Shown in pieces: positions 43,518-51,795 of a stretch of 64,000 nt of DNA. Made by a program: the position numbers and the translations under genes. The notes beneath the pieces are model-generated. The model had not been told where the DNA came from and searched no databases. It saw only the letters and a list, made by a program, of their open reading frames with translations. How positions within the stretch are numbered: position 1 is the stretch's first letter; each line of letters begins with the position of its first letter. Source of the DNA: Kitasatospora sp. MAP12-44 (GTDB taxonomy: Bacteria > Actinomycetota > Actinomycetes > Streptomycetales > Streptomycetaceae); NCBI RefSeq assembly GCF_029892095.1, contig NZ_JARZAE010000004.1, positions 4,588,001-4,652,000 of the forward strand, in the 5' to 3' direction.

Positions 43518-44321
43518 TCAGTGCGCGAACGCCGCCGCCGGCGGACCCCGCCGGATCACGCTGTGCCGCAGCACGGCCGCCGCCGGCAGCCGTCCGCTCC
43601 CCGCCTCCGGGCGCGCCGCCCGGAGCACTCCCTCGCCCGCGCCCAGCAGCCCGCGCAGCAGCGCGGCGACCAGCAGCAGCGCGGTCCGCAGCGGGGCGGC
43701 CCGATCCTGCACCTCGCGGGCGAGCGTCCCGGCCAGCCGGACCAGTCGCCAGAGCGCGGCCTCGCCGCGCCGCAGCCACCAGCCGGCCAGCGCGGCGGCC
43801 ACCAGGTGGCCGGCCAGCATCGCGGGCGTCAGGCCGAACTGCCACCACGGCAGGGCGGCAGCGGCGTGGTAGGCGCTCGGGTCGACCCCGGCGTTGCCGA
43901 GCAGCTGCTCGGCCGTCATACCCGCCGGGATCGTGCCGATCTTGCCCCCGGGCAGGTCGTTGCAGATCAGCCGGCCCGCCACCTGATCCATGGTCATGCC
44001 GGCCATCGCCTGCTGGCAGAGGCTGTGGAACAGCAGGTGCAGTCCGAGCTGACCGAGGCCCAGCACGCCGGCGATCGAGGCCAGCGAGCGCTCCCGGCCG
44101 CCGAGCAGCGCCGCGACGGCCCAGACGGCCGCGAAGCCGAAGGCCAGCGCCGGGAGGGCGACCTGGCCGCCGCCGCCCAGGGCGTGCCCGGCCGCGGCGA
44201 TCAGCGTGCAGACCAGCGCGAAGGGCACCGCCCGGGCCGCCCGCAGATCCCAGGCAGCGCCACTGGCCCGGCGCACCGGGTCGGCGACGCCCGGCTGCGG
44301 GGCGGGATGGCGGTCAGTCAT
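43518..44321 (-). CDS. Integral membrane protein of the copper cluster
   Basis: 267 residues with about five spans. The large loop after the third span contains CQQAMAGMTMDQVAGRLICNDLPGG, with two Cys and several Met that could bind copper. No family recognised. First gene of the copper cluster on this strand and divergent from the HATPase gene across a 245-base gap in which I see no further gene. Confidence 0.7.
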   Translation of the reverse strand: MTDRHPAPQPGVADPVRRASGAAWDLRAARAVPFALVCTLIAAAGHALGGGGQVALPALAFGFAAVWAVAALLGGRERSLASIAGVLGLGQLGLHLLFHSLCQQAMAGMTMDQVAGRLICNDLPGGKIGTIPAGMTAEQLLGNAGVDPSAYHAAAALPWWQFGLTPAMLAGHLVAAALAGWWLRRGEAALWRLVRLAGTLAREVQDRAAPLRTALLLVAALLRGLLGAGEGVLRAARPEAGSGRLPAAAVLRHSVIRRGPPAAAFAH

Positions 44322-44566
44322 GGCCGAGCCATCATCTCACCGGGCCCCGCGCCTCCTCGGGCGGGGGCCGCCGACCCCGCTGCCCGGCAGTGCGACGAAT
44401 GACCCGTTCGGCCCCGGCGTGCGCGCGGTGCTGCGCGCTGTTCGGCACACCGTGCCGCAGCAGTCCATCCGCCGAATGGGCGGACCGACACGCAGGAGAC
44501 GGTTCGCAGGGGGATTGCTCGGCAATACCTAGTTGTATGTGGAGCCGCAGCCAGGAGGGACCTGTC

Positions 44567-45211
44567 GTGGACGTCTGGTGGACTCTGCATCTCAAGCGCG
44601 ATCTCGCCAGCGTTCCGCTGGCCCGGCGCATCCTGCTCGGCACCATGGAGAGCGCCGGTGTCGATCCGCAGATCGCCTACGACCTGGGCGTCGCGCTGAC
44701 CGAGGCGTGCGCCAACGCCGTCGAGCACGCGGTCGGCGGCCGGCCGGACGACAGCTTCCAGGTCACCGCCTCGATGGAGGGCGACCGGCTGCGGATCGAG
44801 GTCATCGACTCAGGGCCGGGCCTGCCCGGCGCCCCGCATCTGGTCACGGCCCGGCGGGTCCCGAGCGCGTCGTCGGTCCGGCCGCCGGCCCGGGGCGGTG
44901 CGCACACCCGGCGCGGGCGGGCCTCGCTGCCGCCGCCCGGCGCCTTCGGGGCGGGCCGGCGCACCCGCGAGCGCCCGGCACCGTACGACCTGCATGTGCT
45001 GCCCGCCGGTCGGCCCGTCCCGGCCGGCCCGCGCCCGGGCGAGCTCGACTCGCCGCCCGACCTCTACGCCGAGAGCGGCCGCGGCCTCTTTCTGATCCGC
45101 GCGCTGACCGACCACGTCCAACTGCGCAACCACCCGCAGCGCGGCGCGATCGTCAGCTTCGACAAGATCCTCAAGTGGGCCGACCCGGCGCCGCTGCGGG
45201 TGGCCTCCTGA
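44567..45211 (+). CDS. HATPase_c (RsbW-type) regulator with disordered insert
   Basis: 214 residues from the GTG at 44567 (GGAGG 8 bases upstream); ATG 44537 is an alternative. GHKL motifs: N box GVALTEACANAVEHA, G1 IEVIDSGPGLP, and G2 ESGRGLFLIRALTDHV. Between G1 and G2 lies an insert of about 80 residues rich in Arg/Pro/Gly, where most anti-sigma kinases have 20-25. Such proteins phosphorylate anti-anti-sigma partners; none is encoded nearby. Confidence 0.8.
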   Translation: MDVWWTLHLKRDLASVPLARRILLGTMESAGVDPQIAYDLGVALTEACANAVEHAVGGRPDDSFQVTASMEGDRLRIEVIDSGPGLPGAPHLVTARRVPSASSVRPPARGGAHTRRGRASLPPPGAFGAGRRTRERPAPYDLHVLPAGRPVPAGPRPGELDSPPDLYAESGRGLFLIRALTDHVQLRNHPQRGAIVSFDKILKWADPAPLRVAS

Positions 45212-45244
45212 CGCTCGGCCTCCTGGCGCTCCGCGGGTACGCCA

Positions 45245-45250
45245 TACGCT
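45245..45250 (+). promoter_or_regulatory. -10 element of leaderless LysR transcript
   Basis: TACGCT ends 6 bases before the ATG at 45257, with no ribosome site upstream. Confidence 0.4.
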
Positions 45251-45256
45251 GGGGCG

Positions 45257-46156
45257 ATGACCGAGTGGGACCTCAAGAAGCTGCGTATCCTGCGGGCGCT
45301 CGACGAGTACGGCACGGTGACCGCGGCGGCCGGCCGGCTGAACCTGACGCCGTCCGCGGTGTCCCAGCAACTGGCGGTACTGTCCAGGCAGTTGGGCGCG
45401 CCGATGCTCGAACCGTACGGGCGCCGCGTGCGGTTGACCAGCGCGGCCCGGTTGGTGCTGCGCCATGCGGACCGGGTGTTCGGCCAACTGGAGCAGGCTG
45501 AGGCCGAGTTGGCGGGGTATCTGCACGGTGAGGCGGGCGAGGTGCGGATCGGGGCGTTCGCCACCGCGATCACCGGCCTGGTGGTGCCGGCGGTGGCCCG
45601 GCTGCGGGAGAGCGCGCCGCGGTTGTCGGTGCGGCTGGTGGAGGCGGAGGCAGCCGAGGCGTTCGGGCTGCTGGCCTGCGGTGAGGTGGACCTCTCGGTC
45701 TCGCTGAGCGTCCGCGGCTCTGCCGCCGAGGATCCGCGCTTCGTCCAAGTGCCGCTGCTGGACGACCCGTTGGACGTCGCCCTGCCGGTCGGCCATCCGC
45801 TGGCGAGGGCCGCTGCCGCGCGGCTGGCCGACCTGGCGGACGACCCGTGGATCTTCGGCGGCAGCGGCCCGTGGCGGGACATCACGCTGGGCGCCTGCGC
45901 GGACGCCGGGTTCGTCCCCGAGCGGGCGCACACCGCGGCCGACTGGGCGGCGATCCTGGCGATGGTCGGCGCGGGCCTCGGCGTGGCGCTGGTGCCGCGG
46001 CTGCTCTCGCGGGCGGGGGAGAGCGCGGGGGTGGTGGTCCGGGCGCTGCCCGCCGACCTGCCGAGCCGCCGGGTGGTGGCCGCCGTCCGGGCCGGCGCCG
46101 AGCGGACGCCGCCGCTGCGCCGGGTGCTGGCGGAGCTGACCACGCAGTCCACGTAA
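45257..46156 (+). CDS. LysR-family transcriptional regulator
   Basis: 299 residues. N-terminal HTH (LKKLRILRALDEYGTVTAAAGRLNLTPSAVSQQLAVLSRQLG, about 6-50), effector domain about 88-295. It precedes the allantoicase gene on the same strand with a 93-base gap holding tandem 17-bp repeats, and likely responds to a purine-degradation or nitrogen signal; that is inferred from position. Confidence 0.88.
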   Translation: MTEWDLKKLRILRALDEYGTVTAAAGRLNLTPSAVSQQLAVLSRQLGAPMLEPYGRRVRLTSAARLVLRHADRVFGQLEQAEAELAGYLHGEAGEVRIGAFATAITGLVVPAVARLRESAPRLSVRLVEAEAAEAFGLLACGEVDLSVSLSVRGSAAEDPRFVQVPLLDDPLDVALPVGHPLARAAAARLADLADDPWIFGGSGPWRDITLGACADAGFVPERAHTAADWAAILAMVGAGLGVALVPRLLSRAGESAGVVVRALPADLPSRRVVAAVRAGAERTPPLRRVLAELTTQST

Positions 46157-46196
46157 ACATGCAGCCAGGGTAAACGTGCAGTCAGAGTAAACGTTT
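46154..46196 (+). repeat. 17-bp tandem repeat upstream of allantoicase gene
   Basis: TAAACATGCAGCCAGGG, TAAACGTGCAGTCAGAG and a partial TAAACGTTT, in exact 17-base steps starting on the LysR stop codon. About 55 bases before the allantoicase start, so a plausible operator array. Confidence 0.65.
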
Positions 46197-46249
46197 TGAT
46201 CAGAAACTTGAGATAGACCTGCATGGTCAGCGGCGCGCAGAGTGGAGCC

Positions 46250-47326
46250 ATGACCTCCTACGACGTCGGCTACGCCGACTACGCGTACGCCCCGGAACTC
46301 CCCTTCACCCACCTGGTCGACCTGGCCGACCGACGGCTCGGTGCCGGGGTGATCGCCGCCAACGACGAGCTGTTCGCCGAGCGCGAGAACCTGCTGCTGC
46401 CCACCCCGGCCGTCTTCCAGCCGCACACCTTCGGCCGCAAGGGCCAGGTGATGGACGGCTGGGAGACCCGCCGCCGGCGCGGCGCCGACACCGAGCACCC
46501 GCACCCGGGCGCCGACGAGCACGACTGGGCGCTGATCCGGCTCGGCGTCCCCGGAGTGGTCCGCGGCATCGTCGTGGACACCGCGCACTTCCGCGGCAAC
46601 CCCCCGCAGCAGATCAGCGTGGAGGCGGCCGAACTCCCCGGCACCCCGGGACAGCACGAGCTGCTCGCGGCGGACGTCCGCTGGCAGGAGATCGTCCCGC
46701 GCAGCGCCGTCCGCGGCCATGCCGCCAACGCCTTCACGGTCACCGACCAGGGCCGCTGGACCCACCTGCGGCTCAAGCAGTACCCGGACGGCGGCATCGC
46801 CCGGCTGCGGGTGCACGGCGAGGCCCGCCCCGACCCGGCCTGGCTGGCCGCGCTCGGCACCTTCGACCTGGCCGCCCTGGAGAACGGCGGCTCGGTGGAG
46901 GATGCCTCGGACCGGTTCTACTCCCCGCCGCTCAACCTGATCCTGCCGGGCCGCTCGCGCGAGATGGGCGAGGGCTGGGAGAACCGCCGGCGCCGCGACG
47001 GCGGCCACGACTGGGTCCGGCTGCGGCTGGCCGGTCTCGGCCGGATCCGCGCGGTGGAGATCGACACCGCCAACTACGTCGGCAACGCCGCAGGTTGGGC
47101 CGCGCTGGTGGGCTTCGACGCGAGCACCGGCGCCGACCCCGCCGACCCGTCCGCCGCCGACGACTGGTTCGAGCTGCTGCCCCGGACCAGGCTGCGCCCG
47201 GACGCCGTGCACCGCTTCCTGCTCGACGCCCACGGCCCCGCCGACCGCCCGGCCACCCACGTCCGGCTGGACGTCTTCCCCGACGGCGGCATCGCCCGGC
47301 TGCGCCTGCACGGCTCGCTGACCTAG
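46250..47326 (+). CDS. alc: Allantoicase
   Basis: 358 residues from the ATG at 46250 (GGAG 3 bases upstream; ATG 46223 is a longer alternative). Two homologous beta-sandwich halves: FGRKGQVMDGWETRRRR...HDWALIRLGVPG (about 60-110) and SREMGEGWENRRRRDGGHDWVRLRLAG (about 235-265), each ending in FPDGGIARLRLHG or QYPDGGIARLRVHG. Hydrolyses allantoate to ureidoglycolate and urea in purine nitrogen salvage. The other allantoin genes are not in the window. Confidence 0.93.
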   Translation: MTSYDVGYADYAYAPELPFTHLVDLADRRLGAGVIAANDELFAERENLLLPTPAVFQPHTFGRKGQVMDGWETRRRRGADTEHPHPGADEHDWALIRLGVPGVVRGIVVDTAHFRGNPPQQISVEAAELPGTPGQHELLAADVRWQEIVPRSAVRGHAANAFTVTDQGRWTHLRLKQYPDGGIARLRVHGEARPDPAWLAALGTFDLAALENGGSVEDASDRFYSPPLNLILPGRSREMGEGWENRRRRDGGHDWVRLRLAGLGRIRAVEIDTANYVGNAAGWAALVGFDASTGADPADPSAADDWFELLPRTRLRPDAVHRFLLDAHGPADRPATHVRLDVFPDGGIARLRLHGSLT

Positions 47327-47380
47327 GGCTTCGGACGTGCGTGAGTGGCATTCGCGGGCGGGCGGGAGCACTGTTGAAGC

Positions 47381-47629
47381 ATGTTGCATCAGATGCGTGC
47401 CGAGTACGGCGTCGAGGGCCCCAGCGGCCCGGTGAAGCGATGGCACATGGTCCCCATGTCCACCGGTCAGCCCATGTGCGGGTGGGAGCTGGCGCCCGGC
47501 GGCGCCACCTTGGAACCTACCGAGTGGGGCCGCACGGACGAGCTCTGCTGCCGCGCCTGCGGCGTGCTCTGGCTGCAGTCGGTGCCGTTCCTCGCGGACG
47601 AACACCCCCGCGAGGACTACCTGCCGTAG
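47381..47629 (+). CDS. Small Cys-containing protein, unknown
   Basis: 82 residues: MLHQMRAEYGVEGPSGPV then WHMVPMSTGQPMCGWELAPGG and DELCCRACGVLWLQSVPFL. The PMCGW ... CCRACG set (C..CC..C) suggests a small zinc-binding fold. No family name recognised; similar short proteins are common in streptomycetes. Convergent with the acyl-CoA dehydrogenase gene. Confidence 0.7.
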   Translation: MLHQMRAEYGVEGPSGPVKRWHMVPMSTGQPMCGWELAPGGATLEPTEWGRTDELCCRACGVLWLQSVPFLADEHPREDYLP

Positions 47630-47647
47630 CGGCCCTGGAAACTGCCC

Positions 47648-48838
47648 TCAGTGGTAGGCGGCCTCCCCGGTGATGGCCTCGCCCAGCACCAGCGTGTGGA
47701 TCTCGCTGGTCCCCTCGTAGGTGAGCACCGACTCCAGGTTGTTGGCGTGCCGCAGCACCGGGTACGCGGTCGTGATGCCGTTCGCGCCGAGTACCGTCCG
47801 GGCGCTGCGGGCGATCTCCAGCGCCATCCGGACGTTGTTGAGCTTGCCGAAACTCACGTGCGCCGCCCGGGACTTGCCCTCGTCCTTGAGTCGGCCGACC
47901 CGCCAGGCCACCAGGTAGGCCTGCTCCAGCTTGAGCGCCATCTCGACCAGCTTCTCCTGGGTCAGCTGGAAGGCGGCGATCGGCCGGCCGAACTGCACCC
48001 GGCTCTTCGCGTACTCCAGCGCCGAGGCGTAGCAGTCGCGGCCGGCGCCGACCGTGCCCCACAGGATGCCGTAGCGCGCCTCGTTCAGGCAGGAGAGCGG
48101 GCCGCGCAGCCCGGTGACGCCAGGCAGCACCGCATCGGCGGGGAGGACCACCTCGTCGAAGGCCAGCTCGCTGGTGACCGAGGCGCGCAGCGAGAGCTTG
48201 CCGTGGATGTCCTGGGCGGTGAAGCCGCGGGTGCCGCGCGGGACCAGGAAGCCCCGGACGCCCTCGTCCGTCTGCGCCCAGACCACCGCGACATCCGCGA
48301 TGCTGCCGTTGGTGATCCACATCTTGCTGCCGGAGAGCACCCAGTCCTCGCCCTTGCGGCGGGCGCTGGTGCGCATGTTGGCGGGGTCCGAGCCGAAGTC
48401 CGGCTCGGTCAGGGCGAAGCAGCCGATCGCCCGGCCGGCCGCCAGCTCCGGTAGCCACTGCTGCTTCTGCTCCTCGGAGCCAAAGGCGTGGATGGCGCGC
48501 ATGGCGAGCGAGCCCTGCACCGACACGAAGCTGCGCAGCCCCGAGTCGGCCGCCTCCAGCTCCAGGCAGGCCACCCCGTACGCCACCGCGGAGGACCCGG
48601 CGCAGCCGTATCCGTCCAGGTGCATGCCGAGCAGGCCGAGCGCGCCCAGTTCGGGGGCGAGCTCGCGGGCCGGGAAGACGCCCCGCTCGAACCAGTCGGC
48701 GATCTGCGGGCGGATCCGGTCGTCGGCGAAGCGCCGGACCGTGTCGCGGATCAGCTTCTCCTCGTCGGTGAGCAGATCGCCCACCGCGAGCAGGTCGAGC
48801 GGGTCGGGTCCACCAGGGCGTGCGGGACTGCCGGCCAT
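47648..48838 (-). CDS. Acyl-CoA dehydrogenase, glutaryl-CoA dehydrogenase-like
   Basis: 396 residues from the ATG at 48838. FAD enzyme: CFALTEPDFGSDPANMRTSA, WITNGSIADVAVVWA, and the catalytic Glu in LTYEGTSEIHTLVLGEAITG. SFVSVQGSLAMRAIHAFGSEEQK is typical of the GcdH branch, which oxidises and decarboxylates glutaryl-CoA in Lys/Trp breakdown. Divergent from a TetR gene 97 bases away that probably controls it. Confidence 0.88.
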   Translation of the reverse strand: MAGSPARPGGPDPLDLLAVGDLLTDEEKLIRDTVRRFADDRIRPQIADWFERGVFPARELAPELGALGLLGMHLDGYGCAGSSAVAYGVACLELEAADSGLRSFVSVQGSLAMRAIHAFGSEEQKQQWLPELAAGRAIGCFALTEPDFGSDPANMRTSARRKGEDWVLSGSKMWITNGSIADVAVVWAQTDEGVRGFLVPRGTRGFTAQDIHGKLSLRASVTSELAFDEVVLPADAVLPGVTGLRGPLSCLNEARYGILWGTVGAGRDCYASALEYAKSRVQFGRPIAAFQLTQEKLVEMALKLEQAYLVAWRVGRLKDEGKSRAAHVSFGKLNNVRMALEIARSARTVLGANGITTAYPVLRHANNLESVLTYEGTSEIHTLVLGEAITGEAAYH

Positions 48839-48935
48839 GCGGGTCTCCAGAGGGTTCGGTCTGCACGGTGCCGGACCATCCGTATCAGGCTTTACGCTGG
48901 CCCGAAAGCAGTCACACGGAAGACGGTGGTGGGCA

Positions 48936-49577
48936 GTGACCGATCCCACGACGGACGGGCGGGTCCAGAAGGGCAATGAGACCCGCCGTCTGGTGCTCGG
49001 CCGGGCAGCCGAGATCGCGTCGGTCGAGGGGCTCGGGGGGCTCTCGCTGGGCCGGCTGGCCGCCGAGCTGCAGCTGAGCAAGAGCGGGGTGTTCGCGCTG
49101 TTCGGCTCCAAGGAGGAGCTGCAACTGGCTACCGTGCGGGCGGCCATGCGGATCTATCTGGACACCGTGGTGGAGCCGGTCCGCCGGCTGCCGCCGGGTC
49201 TCGGGCGGCTCTGGGAGCTCTGCCTGCGCTGGCTGGAGTACTCGCGCAGCCGGGTCTTCGCGGGCGGTTGCTTCTTCTACGGGGTCGGCGCGGAGTTCGA
49301 CGCCCAGCCCGGGCGGGTGCGCGACGCGATGGCGGCCGGCAGCCGGGTCTGGCAGCAGACCGTCCTCGACTTCCTCCAAGCAGCGCTCACGGCAGGGGAG
49401 TTGCGCGAGGACGCGGATCTCGGGCAGCTGGCCTTCGAGCTGATCAGCTTCCTGGAGTACGCCAACGCGATGTCGCTGCTGCACGACGACGAGGCGCCGT
49501 ACGAGCGGGCCAGGCGCTCGGTCCTGCTGCTGCTCCGCTCGGAGGCGGTGGACGAGTCGGTGCTGCCCGAGGAGTGA
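48936..49577 (+). CDS. TetR-family transcriptional regulator
   Basis: 213 residues from the GTG at 48936. HTH about 15-60 (VLGRAAEIASVEGLGGLSLGRLAAELQLSKSGVFALFGSKEELQLA). The C-terminal domain carries GGCFFYGVGAEFDAQPGRVRDAM, seen in a TetR branch often divergent from acyl-CoA enzymes. Shares the intergenic region with the glutaryl-CoA dehydrogenase-like gene. Confidence 0.88.
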   Translation: MTDPTTDGRVQKGNETRRLVLGRAAEIASVEGLGGLSLGRLAAELQLSKSGVFALFGSKEELQLATVRAAMRIYLDTVVEPVRRLPPGLGRLWELCLRWLEYSRSRVFAGGCFFYGVGAEFDAQPGRVRDAMAAGSRVWQQTVLDFLQAALTAGELREDADLGQLAFELISFLEYANAMSLLHDDEAPYERARRSVLLLLRSEAVDESVLPEE

Positions 49578-49637
49578 GCGGATTCCCGGTCGGCAACCCG
49601 CCGTCCTGCACACGTGAAACTGACCGACCGATCGTGC

Positions 49638-49643
49638 TAACGT
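49638..49643 (+). promoter_or_regulatory. -10 element of leaderless DinB-like transcript
   Basis: TAACGT ends 7 bases before the ATG at 49651, with no ribosome site. Confidence 0.5.
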
Positions 49644-49650
49644 CGCCGCC

Positions 49651-50253
49651 ATGGACTCCGGTATCCGCACCGCCCATCTGCGCGCCCTGGCCCTCGCCCA
49701 GTCCGTCCTGGACCAGGTCCGGCCCGAACAGCTCGACCAGCCGACCCCGTGCGCCGACTGGACGCTGCGCCGACTGCTCGCCCACGTCATCGGTCAGAAC
49801 CACGGCTTCGCGCAGGCCGCCCTCGGCCACGGCGCCGACCTCGCCGTCTGGGCCGACCGCGAGGTCGGCGAGGACCCGGCCGGCGACTTCGCCGCCTCGG
49901 CGGACGCGCTGGCCGCCGCCTTCGCCCACGCGGTGGAGCACGGTGAGTCGCTGCAGCTGCCGGAGATCCTGGTCGGCCACGCGTTCCCCGCCGAGCAGGC
50001 GATCGGCTTCCAGTTCGTCGACACGCTGATCCACGCGTGGGACGTCGCGGTCGCCGTCGGCGCCCCGCTGAGCTGCCCGGACGACCTCGCCGAGCTGCTG
50101 CTGCGGATCTCCCGGCAGGTCCCGGTCACCCCGGAGAGCCGCCGGCCCGGGCAGGCGTTCGCCCCGGTCGTGGACACCGCCAGGGCGTCCGCCTTCGACC
50201 GGGCCCTCGCGCTGCTCGGGCGCGACCCTGACCGGACTCCCGCGCGCCCCTGA
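49651..50253 (+). CDS. TIGR03086-type DinB-fold metal-binding protein
   Basis: 200 residues. LDQPTPCADWTLRRLLAHVIGQNHGFAQAALG (about 28-60) and QFVDTLIHAWDVAVAVG (about 122-138) are the two metal-ligand helices of the mycothiol-dependent/DinB superfamily in its TIGR03086 branch. A thiol-transferase-like role is plausible, but no substrate is known for the branch. Ends before a long palindromic terminator. Confidence 0.85.
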   Translation: MDSGIRTAHLRALALAQSVLDQVRPEQLDQPTPCADWTLRRLLAHVIGQNHGFAQAALGHGADLAVWADREVGEDPAGDFAASADALAAAFAHAVEHGESLQLPEILVGHAFPAEQAIGFQFVDTLIHAWDVAVAVGAPLSCPDDLAELLLRISRQVPVTPESRRPGQAFAPVVDTARASAFDRALALLGRDPDRTPARP

Positions 50254-50300
50254 CCGGCGGCGCGGGCCTGCCCGGGAGCACAGGGGAGTTCCGGGCAGAC

Positions 50301-50341
50301 GGCGAGGGGGGATCGGCACCAGGTGCCGATCCCCCCTCGCC
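50301..50341. terminator. 41-bp palindromic bidirectional terminator
   Basis: Perfect 20-bp arms (first arm GGCGAGGGGGGATCGGCACC) around one central base, between convergent genes. An exceptionally long uninterrupted stem. Confidence 0.75.
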
Positions 50342-50366
50342 GGTTCTGCTCGGCCGCGGGTTGTGC

Positions 50367-50579
50367 TCAGCCGCTCTTGCGGCGGAAGTTCCGCTTTCCG
50401 CCGGCGGCCGCATGGGCACCGTGGATCTTGGAGTCGCTGCCCGAGCCGCTGCCCGAAGCATCGGACTTCGAACCGTGCTTGCGCTCCAGCGCGGCCAGGA
50501 ACTTGGCCTTCACGTCGTCCTGGCCGGCAGCGGCAGGCGTCTTGGGGTTCTCTTCGTTTGCTGCTGCGTCGCTGCTCAT
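50367..50579 (-). CDS. Small DUF5302-like protein
   Basis: 70 residues from the ATG at 50579 (GGAGG upstream): MSSDAAANEENPKTPAAAGQ, DDVKAKFLAALERKH, then a Ser/Gly-rich linker and KRNFRRKSG. The middle helix and basic tail match the short actinobacterial DUF5302 proteins. Function unknown; likely cytoplasmic and mostly disordered. Confidence 0.8.
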   Translation of the reverse strand: MSSDAAANEENPKTPAAAGQDDVKAKFLAALERKHGSKSDASGSGSGSDSKIHGAHAAAGGKRNFRRKSG

Positions 50580-50674
50580 ACGGGACCTCCTGGGCGGGGC
50601 GGACTTCTGGTCGTACTCCTGCACACTGTGCCACGTCCGGCACTGGACCCGGTGTCAGTTCCCGCCGTGCCTCG

Positions 50675-50788
50675 TCAGCTGCGGGGGCGCCGCTCGTCGC
50701 GGTATTGGGGTCCGCCGATGAAGTACAGCAGTGCTGCGGCCGGAAAGACGAACGAGGCCACTGCAACAACGATGGCTTCCCACCACAT
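50675..50788 (-). CDS. 37-residue single-span membrane protein
   Basis: A minus-strand frame from ATG 50788 to TGA 50675: MWWEAIVVAVASFVFPAAAL, then LYFIGGPQYRDERRPRS. GGGAG stands 6 bases upstream. One hydrophobic span, then a basic tail, as in small streptomycete membrane peptides. Third-position GC is high in this frame. No function known. Confidence 0.6.
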   Translation of the reverse strand: MWWEAIVVAVASFVFPAAALLYFIGGPQYRDERRPRS

Positions 50789-50966
50789 GACCGACTCCCA
50801 TGCTCGCGCGCCGACGACTCGATCGCTGTGGGCGCTTGGTCCGTACATGCGACGCTATGGGCAGATTCGCGGCCCCGCCACCGCACGACTCGCGAGGTGT
50901 CCCCGATCGAGGGATCATCCGCCGAGGTCTGTGCCGCGGCGGGCGGCGCACCGCACACTTGGCGGC

Positions 50967-51788
50967 ATGCAGGTACAACTGGCGGGGCAGGCACAGCAGC
51001 CGGACCGGGAGAGCGAGGACTTCGCCACGGCCTCGCCGGAGGCGCTGGTGCTGCTCGACGGATCGAGCTCACCGGTCGGCATGGAGTCGGGGTGCCGGCA
51101 CGGCACCGCCTGGTACGTCCGGCGCCTGGGCGTGCACCTGCTCGCCCGGCTGACCGACCGCTCGGACCGCGACATCGCCGAGTGCCTGGCCGACGCGATC
51201 GCCGAGACCGCCGCCCTGCACGGCGGCCGCTGCGACCTCGCGCACCCCAACACCCCTGCCGCGATGGTGGTCGCGGCCCGCAAGCACGGCCGCTCGCTGG
51301 AGTACCTGGTGCTCGGCGACTCGCTGCTCGTCCTGGAACCCCGCTCCGGGGAGCCGCGGGTGATCGGCGACAACCAGCACTTCGCGGCGGGGGAGGCGCT
51401 GCGCCGCGCGGTCTGGCAGGCCGAGCCGGGCACCGCCGAGCGCGCCGCCCTGCACCTGCGGTACGCGCTGGCGGTCCGGGCGGTGCGCAACACCGGCCGC
51501 GGGCCGTGGATCGCGGCGGCCTCCCCGAAGGCCGCCGGGCACGCCGAGACGGGCTTCGTCCGGCTGGACGGGCTGCGCGCCCTCGCGGCGCTGAGCGACG
51601 GTGCGAGCCGCTACACCGAGCGGTTCGCGCTCGGCGACTGGCAGGACGCCCTGCGGCTGATGTCCGCCGCGGGCCCCGGCGCGCTGATCGCCCGCGTCCG
51701 CGAGGCCGAGGAGGCCGACCCGCGTTGCGAACGCTGGCCGCGCGGCAAGGCCCATGACGACGCCACCGCGCTGTACGCCCGGCTCTGA
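50967..51788 (+). CDS. PP2C-like protein phosphatase domain protein
   Basis: 273 residues from the ATG at 50967. The pattern ALVLLDGSSSP (motif DG), HPNTPAAMVVAARKHGRSLEYLVLGDSLLVL (GD), ALSDGASRYTERF (SDG) and KAHDDATALYARL (final DD) follows the PP2C metal-binding order. The first motif retains DG and the last retains HDDAT, so metal binding is plausible. Cytoplasmic; substrate unknown. Convergent with the ECF membrane partner. Confidence 0.75.
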   Translation: MQVQLAGQAQQPDRESEDFATASPEALVLLDGSSSPVGMESGCRHGTAWYVRRLGVHLLARLTDRSDRDIAECLADAIAETAALHGGRCDLAHPNTPAAMVVAARKHGRSLEYLVLGDSLLVLEPRSGEPRVIGDNQHFAAGEALRRAVWQAEPGTAERAALHLRYALAVRAVRNTGRGPWIAAASPKAAGHAETGFVRLDGLRALAALSDGASRYTERFALGDWQDALRLMSAAGPGALIARVREAEEADPRCERWPRGKAHDDATALYARL

Positions 51789-51795
51789 CGACAGG

